Positions 55,856 through 64,000 of a stretch of 64,000 nucleotides of DNA are shown piece after piece. The stretch is from NCBI GenBank assembly GCA_963922205.1, contig CAWUHX010000256.1:452516-516515 (forward strand). The letters are read 5' to 3'. The first letter of the stretch is position 1. Every line of letters begins with the position of its first letter. Origin of the DNA: Romanomermis culicivorax (lineage: Eukaryota > Nematoda > Enoplea > Mermithida > Mermithidae). The position numbers were made by a program, and so were the translations under genes. The notes under the pieces are model-generated. The model saw only the letters and a program-made list of their open reading frames with translations. It was not told the DNA's origin and did not search any database.

Positions 55856-58692
55856 ACCCGCAGCCAGAGATTATTTCGATCACTCGCAGCAGAGGGAACG
55901 CAGGTCCCCCGACTTCTGGAGAGCCACCCAGCGTGCAAGTCTACATTTACAACTCAGTTCTTGGCCTGACTTCTGAATTTGCCCCTGGTTTGAAGTTACT
56001 TGAGCTCAGGGTGTTATCTTATCTTCTGCAGTTCTTCGGGACGAAGCAGGAGATCTTTGTTGATTTTGAGACTGACCGAACTGTTGCAAACTTATTCTAC
56101 CTAAGGTTTCAGCCTGATTAGGTGAATTAGTGAGTGACTGATTAGGTCTATTTTTAGTATCAAATCTTTATTATATTTCTCAACCACAACACAAGTCTCA
56201 TTTCAACAGGACTCATAACAGGTGGGAAACATCTGCCACAAGTATCTTCCTGTGCAGGTTGGGGGTACTATTTACTTTGCCACCACCAGTTGCCCAAATC
56301 TCATTAAAGTTAGCCCAATAGTGCCTTGTGATCACCACTTCACAGTGATTTTCTGAAATCACTCGGGCTGATTCACTGAGTCTAGCATGGTCCATGTGAG
56401 CCACATCCTGCTTGAACTCTTCTGGAAGCTGCACTTCAACGTCACTCACTTTGAGGCTCCTGTGTTGTTCCATGATCAATTGGTGATGAGGCCTTCAAGT
56501 TTTGCTTTCTTTAAACAGTATGTTTACAAGACTGAGCAACTTGAAGCGGTTTTAAACCAGCTGGGTTCGGTTTGTTAGTTGCTTTTCCCCATTGGGTCTT
56601 TCGTGCAAAGTCCAATGCTTGGTTGGTTTTCGCTATTTGCAGAACAACATACCTTCCCAGCTAGATCAAATTACCCCATGTTTTGTTGTGCTGGTCGATG
56701 CCAAGGAAACTCCTGCTTTCCATAATACTGGTTGCTCCCAGACTATCATTAGCCAACATCTTCACAAAGCTTTTGTTTGAGAGAGTCCAAAGGTGGCAAT
56801 GGCATTCCAGCAACATCGTGACTTCAATCCATTAATGGGTATCAATGGTATAGCAGTTCGTACCCTCCTTTAGGGACTGTATGAAATCATGTTGCCCATC
56901 AATCGCCGGCTGAACACCAGGATCAATATACATCTCCATGTGTGCAAGACTACATCTCCCTTCTGGGCACCAGTTGATTTGATACTTGGACCGGACTTTC
57001 TTAAACAGTTCAAGAACATTATGTTTAATTACCAACATAAGGTATGTCAGTTTAACCCAGTCAAACTACCCCTTCTTCTGACCATGGCAGAGATTGATCA
57101 GATCGAACCCTGGTGGGAGAACTCACATTCACTATCAAGGGCCTCATACAGGTCTGGATCCCAATCACAGTGTAGGACTTCATCCATCTCTAGGCCACAC
57201 TGAGGGGCATCCTCAGTCGCCTCATCATGTGGAAAACTGGACCTCTTCCAGGCATGCAAGTTGTCATTGAATGGCCATGCAAGGGTCGACTTGCCCTGGA
57301 CCCCTGCTTGGAAACTCTCCAGTTACACTGGAAAAGGGCCTATTCCATGAGCCAAGCGATTAAGATGCCCCAGCATCACCCATGTTGGGAGTGCCACCAC
57401 TATTAGACATAGAGGTTGAATCCCTAGGAGCTATCCAGAGCCCAGGAGAGCAATCTGACCATGTACTCACAGTACAGGTTCATCCCGTACCATGGGACAA
57501 CTGGAAAACATCCCTTGTTTAAGCTCTGCTAGGTCTACTCCATCCCACCCTGTAGCTAATTCCAAGGGGAACCAATTAATCTTCACTGACATTGTAGATC
57601 AATTGACAACAGCAACTCCATGCATTACTGACTTCCAGTCACCATATAGCCCAATGAGCCAGAGTACGTAGAGAATCCAATGGACCCTTGACCACCAGCC
57701 TTTGCACCCCTTGGACGATAAACCACCATGTATATGCCCCATAAACCTCTACCACAACAAGGACGAGGACACATTTTTTTGAAGGACCACCCTGTCACAT
57801 GCTGACCAATTTTCACAAACATGTGATTTCCATCATGTTGATATTTTATGTTTTCCACCACTTTTTATTTGACAGTTACTTACTTTTATTTCATTTCGTT
57901 TGTTATGTTTCACATGCATCCTGTGTCTCATTTTTGTTTCATTTTTGTTGTTTTCCATTCTGCAGGTAGGCTACAGTGTGACCCTTCAAACAGAATTTCT
58001 GCCAGATAGGCTCTTCGAGCACATGGTCATAATTGTAGCATTATGTGCACCACTTATCAGTAATAACTGGTGACCCTTTGCAACCGAAAACGACTAGTTT
58101 GGAAGTTCTCATCGAAAGAAGTTCATATGTTTAGCATAGGAATGAAACTCGTCCCCAATCCTAAACGTATTTGAGCTGGAAAATGTATATGTGACCAGAG
58201 GCATCTTCTGCACCCATTTCCACGCAAAAGTTAGCTTGGCGTCGTAAGCTGTGCCCAGGCCATATTCTAGGCCTACAAGGTCCTTAAAAGGGCTTGTTTT
58301 GTCAGTTTTGTGCTCATTCTCTGGGTTCTTGCTCACGTCCGACTTTGTATTTTTGCCCGCGTTTGCTGCCTTCTTATTTTTTATAATAAATTTAAATATT
58401 TGCATTCCTCCTGTGTCCATCGGGGGATTGGCATATTCTTCCTACTCACTGCATCCACTGCCCTGGCCCATATAGAGAACACCAATCGCCCATGTAGTAC
58501 CTGGTCACCCAGTCACCCATCCATCAAATACTAGAGCATCACCTGACCTCCCGAGCTAACCCATCACCGAACTGAGTGGACCCTTTCCCCATTTGCTGAT
58601 TGCTATCCGAAGCAACCAGGGACCTGTGGCCCTTTTTTGTCAAATCATAGTTGAGAAGCATGACTAGGTAAATCTTCTCAGGGGATTATTAT
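55856..58692 (+). pseudogene. Decayed retroelement internal region with retropepsin remnant
   Basis: At 56700-57070 the plus strand encodes AFHNTGCSQTIIS, equivalent to the DTG motif with Asp changed to Asn, and later VDLILGPDFLKQF, the second retropepsin element. An intervening stop and frame breaks show decay. Upstream (55933-56580) and downstream (57100-58690) frames are short, with no domain that I can name. A T-rich stretch at 57870-57965 ending CTGCAG resembles an intron end. The LTR-like repeat that follows may be its 3' LTR. Confidence 0.55.
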
Positions 58693-59020
58693 TGTTGAGG
58701 GTGTATTTTGGGAACCCTTCCCTAAGTCCGTTTTCCCTTGAGTCCCCCCTCAGTTAGAAGGGCCCTTGTTCCCCTTGAGTTAGGGCTAAAAAGGGGATTC
58801 AGATTTACAATCAGGTCCACTATATCAGGTCATTCCTCGAGTGGCCTTGTCCATCTTTCATATTGAATGGGACCAGGCGTTGCCACCCCTGACCTGGCAG
58901 AATTGTCAAATACTCTACAGCAGAACCCCAGGACAGCACCATAGTACCCTACAGGCCTTCTTATAGCCAGTACTAGACTGGTCAGGTTCGAGAAAATGAA
59001 ATAATGGGAGCCACCCAACA
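58693..59020 (+). repeat. Dispersed LTR-like repeat, copy 2
   Basis: Starts TGTTGAGGGTG and ends CACCCAACA. It is homologous in blocks to 19182-19497. A short purine stretch (AGGGGATTATTAT) precedes it. Lack of a clear target duplication keeps the LTR call tentative. Confidence 0.5.
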
Positions 59021-59376
59021 GGGTCACAGCATGTCACTCACAGTGACGTGGTGGCATTTTTCTATCGATATGGCATGGATTTTTCCATCAATGTGACAGA
59101 TCAAGTTATCACTTAATGTGACATGGCTCCAATTTAGTTTAATGTGACATACTCTTTGATGATGTTCAATATGATGCACGCAAGACAAGAAAATAGATAT
59201 GGCCACTCTAGACAAATGTAAAGGAACAGAATGATGTGATCACTACTTTTTCTGTCAGTGTGATAGTCGACAGTGTGAACCTTCTACCAGCTTTAAACTC
59301 CAAACCACCCTTTCTTGCAAATCTCTTTGTAAAACTGAACAGTTTGCACCATTGACAGACAGCGCCCTACTACACT
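59021..59376. other. Spacer with recurring TGTGACA motif
   Basis: Variants of AATGTGACA/CAGTGTGA recur about six times between 59035 and 59275. Otherwise unremarkable. It borders the left end of the right-hand long repeat. Confidence 0.45.
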
Positions 59377-61906
59377 ATTTTTACTCACAGCTATGTGACA
59401 GTTAAGCACATTGTATTATGTGCAAACTTTTTATTCACTATTACATTGCACTGATACAAATTTTCGCATTCGTACAGTTAGGCAAGAGGGTTAGTAAGGT
59501 GGAGAGCTGAAGTGCAAGTGAAATTGCTCAACCACTCCTTGAATGATGGAGATAATTAATTCTGCTTCCATTTACTGTATACACTTCCCAATTTCCGACC
59601 GATTTTAAGGCAGGTTTTTTGCTGTAAATTTCACTAATTTAATTGATATTATTATATTTTGAATTATTATGTGCAATGTGTCATTTTTTAAATTTTGGAA
59701 TTGAAATTTTTCCTGTCATTATATTTTCCAACTTTTCAAGAAGCCCAATGTTAACCAATTCATCAGAGTCAAGGCCATCTTTTTAAACAATCGATTTTGT
59801 TTTTAGAAGATGTGATATAGTTTTAAAAATTTTCATCTCAAATCATTTCTTGTTTAACTTTTTGGGGAAATTTAAACATTCGAAACGAAATAACAATCAG
59901 GAATCAGCAAAGTAGGTTTGCATGAGATTTTGACCTTCAAAAAATCTGGAAGACTTGTCCCAGCACTTTAAATAATGAACTACTGTCCCATAATTGGCAT
60001 AAAAGTAGTTATATAGGCCAGTACCGGGTACACAGGAAACATAGGCACGCTCTGAGTGTAGTCTTCAAGGGCTGCCACTTAACGTGTGGGGCAGCACAGA
60101 GGGTGTAGGAAGTAAGTGACATTTGGGGGTTGAAGGTGCCTTGTGCAACTATCTTCCGATGAAGAGATGATGAGGGCTGCAGAGTTTCTATGAGAATCGT
60201 AGGCAGAGGGGCACTGTAGGTGCAGAGATGCTATTATTGGCACCCTGCTTTGGACGTAATGGAGCCTAGCACGTGGAGTGATTGTCCATGAATTCTGAGA
60301 GTTCAAGAAGATAGGTCAGTACCTCTGGTTCTGGTGTGGAATGCTATAAGTGCTAGAACCTTAGTTTTGCCTGAGGATACTGAGAGGGGGAGACCCAATG
60401 CAGCACAAAAGGGGTATGGCGACACAGGAGGGGAAGACCTCTACCCCCTCTGCCAGCCCGAGTATAAGATTGTTTACTTACTAGGGCAATGGGCTTAAAT
60501 TGATCTTTTAATACAACGAAAATGTAATGAAATGGCAATAGGGCATTCCGAACTATGAAGTATTATAATACAAGTGTGTAAGAGCAGACTCAATATTTAT
60601 ACAAGTGAGACTGGATGTGTTGGCCACTCTAGAGTATGGTAAGGGAGGCAGCTACAGTAATTGTCAATGGTCCTTGAAGGGAGAGACATCAATCGAGTTG
60701 GAGGCTGAAAATAGTTTGCGATGGTCATTCCAGTTGAGTGGAGGCCAGTGCTTGTGCATTCCTGTGTAGGAGAACAGGGAAAAGGGGCCACATATAGAAA
60801 GCCGACTCTGTTTGTTAGAGTCAATAAAAGAGACAAAAATAGATACTAAATGCCTTGGGGGCAGGTACAGATAAATACAAGTGTACTGTAAATAAAAACG
60901 AGCATACTGTATAGAAACCAATGTACTGTAGAATCACGTGGTTAGCTGCATGTGACAACCTCTTAAATAATATTCTCAAACAAAATCACATCAACAAATC
61001 TTATGGTGTTTGGGCACCCTGTTGATGTCAAAGTCGCGATCAGTAAGTCGACATGCAAATTGACAATGGAGGACTGGTGGCACAGACTATTCCCATAGCA
61101 ATGGAGCACCACAGAAAGAAGAAAAAGTGATGATGAAATCATTCATCATTTTTCATAAGATTATTTTGGTTTTTATGCCTGTGTTCATTAATAAACCTTC
61201 ATTCAGCAAACACGTCTTAAATTTCCATAATTCCTTAAAGGTACATCTGCCTTCTTTAACACTATTTGTTTATTTATTTAGTGCTTTACATTAGACTCAG
61301 TGTACAGTAAGTTACAGAGGGCTCTAGGCCCAGGCGTAGGTCTATTGCAGATGTCAGTTAGAAGGAAGACTATTCACTATTCTAGGGAAACTTTATTTGT
61401 CATTCCTTCCAGACGAATTACTTTTCTCCTGGGAGTCTATGAGAAGCCATTGTGAGGGCCCATTTAGAGGTAAGTATTAGTTGTTGTTGCCAGGTCTGGG
61501 CGTGAACTGTTGCACTATATCCAAGGCCTAGCCATGGAGAAGTTCTAACTAGTTTGACCAAACCTATCTTTCTTTAAACCCTAAGCAATGACCTATACAA
61601 CAGTGGTTGCATCGGGTTAATTCATAAACTTGAACTACAGGCTAAACTAATTGTCTCTTCTCTATCATCCACAGTGGATCTGAAATGTTTATTATGGATT
61701 TCTTGACATCTAAATACAAGTGAATCCTATGTTTTCATCCCCATGATTCATTTTTCTAACATACTGGAACCATAATTTAATGGAAATCATGTTAATTTTA
61801 TTATTATTCCATTCACTAACAAATTTCGGTTTAAGCACATCAGTTCTTATCTATGGCACCTTAATGCATTAATGTTGTAGCATTCTTTAAAACTTTTTGC
61901 ATTTTA

Positions 61907-62390
61907 TGTTAGGCTGCTGTGGGTAGACGATGATGTATCTGACCTTTGGGTTTATACAAAGGAAGTTGCAACAGTTCTGACCACAAGCCAACAATAACCC
62001 AACTACGCCAACACCAGAACTCTCTCTCACACAGATTACCAGATACACTCCAGTAGTTCACCAAACCTCAGGCAGAACACCTTGACACATACCTTAGGAA
62101 CTTCTAGCCAAGTGTCCAATCCTACTCTTAAAAATACTTTCCACTACACTCACAAAACTAAGCAAGTTACTGTCTCGACATTGTATTTGAAGAACAAGGC
62201 CAAGTTGTGGAATAATAAAAAAACAAAAAAAAACCAAAAACCAATAATAATAAATAACCAAAAAACATGGAAACAGTAGCATCACAAATCTATGCTAATT
62301 TGTCTTTTCTTCCTTGCCACTCTTCCCGGTGTCCACAGCCTGCACGACAACACCAGGAGTTGAACATCTGCACCCACAGTAACCACAACA
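61907..62390. mobile_element. Solo LTR A, right-hand copy
   Basis: Same insertion as 2531-3002, carried by the duplicated segment, with TTTA on both sides (61903-61906 and 62391-62394). It keeps a short stretch (CTCCAGTAGTT region) that the left copy lacks. Confidence 0.75.
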
Positions 62391-62855
62391 TTTACTCTTG
62401 GTTATATGCCTCAGTGTATCCTCTGAACTGAAATTATTGTTACGTTTGTTTTGTGCTGTGTCTTTGTGCAACTTTGCCCTAGTGGGCAACTGTGTCACTG
62501 TTTGATACTTCAAACACAGTATTGATATTTCTTCACCACTCCACATGTTAGCCTTTGCCAATTCTTATTGCTTTGTATAAATTAGCTTGAGAGATCTTGA
62601 CTTCAGCAATCTGGATTACCATTTTCATGATTTTTGACATACACGATTCGATTTTCTTCAGAATTTTTCATTCATTTTCGACACCTACCTGGACTGATTT
62701 TGACTTCTGACTTTTACTAACTCAACACTAAGTAAATTTCTGTGTATTAAGGCTCGAACCTCTTTGAATCAAAACCTGCTTCTCACACATGGTCTAAAAG
62801 CAATTTATAATTGGTGGATTACTAATTGAATCAATGTCTCAATTTTTCAATATAA

Positions 62856-63333
62856 TGTTAGGCTGCTGTGGGGTCAATAATATGCAACAGTTCTGACCAC
62901 AGGCTAACAACAACAACAAACACAAAACTCTCCCAGACGTTTCACCAGATACTCGCCAGAACTTTCACCAAACCTCAGGCAGAACACCTTGGCACGTACC
63001 TCAGGAGATCCTACCCAAGTCTCCAATCCTGACCTTATAAACTCCAACCCCTACGCTCACAGAACAATACACTTACGGGTTAACGTGTATTAAGTGACGA
63101 CTGGCGACGCCAACAAAAAATAATAATAAACAAATAATTATAAGAAGGGCGATGGTGGCGTCGCTCCATAAACTGAATCTTTTTAACAATGATAAAAAGA
63201 CATAAACATCGCAAAACAGTGGCAGCATAAATCTATGCAAATTATCTTTCTTTTTTCGCCACTTTTCGCCGCGTCCAACTGCCTGCGCACGGACGCCGGA
63301 AGCTGAACACCTGCACCTGGAGCCACCCCAACA
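62856..63333. mobile_element. Solo LTR B, right-hand copy
   Basis: Same insertion as 3471-3948, carried by the duplicated segment, with ATAA at 62852-62855 and 63334-63337. Confidence 0.75.
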
Positions 63334-64000
63334 ATAACATAACATTCAGAAAATAATTTTTAACTTACCCAATCATTGGTGTCAGATGAGAAGCTCATAT
63401 AGTGTTCCAAGACTAATGCGCAGACATGCACAGCAAGAATTTCTAGTAACAAGTGTCCTCAGACTTTTCATTGGCAGCAGTGTGGGGGGAGCTGAAAAAA
63501 GCTCCACAAGCATGTTTTTTTCATCATACAAAATATGTGCAAAAAGTCATCAAAAATTGAAAAAAAATTCATCTTGAGGGTTTGACATTTTTTCAGGCCA
63601 ACAGGGGATGTTCTCGGTCTCAGGTAGGAGCACTTACCTTCTAATGCCTATGTGCATTTATGCTAATGAATATATACAACTGATCCTTGTGTATTAAATT
63701 GCCTTCCTAGTTCCTTATGAATAGACTATCTGCACCTTCAGCCTGGGACTTTACTAATTGTTAGTTATGGAAGCAGGAAAAATAGAAGGATGTGTCAGAC
63801 TACTTAATAAAGACTACTAGTGCTTCGACGAATTTTTTTCATTGGAAAAAGACTCTTTTCTGGGAAATAATCATTATTTAGTTTTCTCTATACAGAAGGA
63901 TGCCAATTGCTTCTTCAAACATTTCTCTTTGTATATTGTGTTTATTAAGGACAAAAGAACCAACCTCAGAGCAGTATCAAATTCAAAAGACATGGTTTGA

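Larger units (their letters stand above)
59377..64000 (+). repeat. Right copy of the long direct repeat
   Basis: Position 59377 corresponds to position 1, and 64000 corresponds to 4615. The same two solo LTRs occur at 61907-62390 and 62856-63333, with the same target duplications. The copy continues past the window end into sequence that, in the left copy, is the 3' flank of a duplicated M16 peptidase terminal exon. A second M16 gene may therefore lie just beyond 64000. That is an inference. Confidence 0.95.

Overview
This is an animal-type nuclear DNA window, probably from an invertebrate. It is AT-rich, has spliced genes with GT-AG introns, and is dominated by transposable elements: Ty3/gypsy, other LTR elements, mariner, hAT, a tRNA-derived SINE and foldback elements. 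I cannot name the genus from sequence alone. No bacterial operon, CRISPR array, rRNA or free-standing tRNA gene is visible.

Host gene. One host gene is convincing: a secreted M16 (insulinase-type) zinc metallopeptidase on the minus strand. By hand I can chain 16 exons (2967 nt, 988 codons plus stop) in which every junction keeps phase. They run from a signal-peptide exon at 37653-37899, across a 22.8-kb first intron, to exons 2-16 at 14855-6140. The zinc motif HxxEH (H96, E99, H100) is followed after 75 residues by E176, as the family requires. Downstream is a diverged second copy of the terminal exon and its 3' flank.

Mobile elements. Intron 1 is packed with insertions: a dead mariner (15666-16948), a GATA microsatellite of about 700 bp, a decayed retroelement copy interrupted by a SINE (23540-26483), and a complete LTR-flanked element (26484-35434) that itself carries a hAT element with an 8-bp target duplication. 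Upstream of the gene (38.4-41.8 kb) lie foldback elements and a broken hAT relative. At 43.1-49.5 kb is a nearly full-length Ty3/gypsy gag-pol with a handful of inactivating mutations. Directly downstream (49953-54791) is a two-exon gene encoding a protein with a complete WRN/RNase D-like DEDDy 3'-5' exonuclease domain, a large uncharacterised middle, a coiled coil and an RGG-rich tail. Two in-frame stops split it.

Main novelty. The exonuclease protein has two decayed relatives in the window, and one of them sits between LTRs with a polypurine tract and no reverse transcriptase or integrase. So a DEDDy exonuclease protein appears to be cargo of an LTR retroelement family, either as a non-autonomous element or as a third gene behind gag-pol.

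Edges. Positions 1-4615 and 59377-64000 are the same sequence in direct orientation (about 98-99 percent identical by eye), spaced 59.38 kb apart. Each contains the same two solo LTRs. This suggests a recent segmental or tandem duplication that may include a second M16 gene beyond the right edge, or an assembly duplication.
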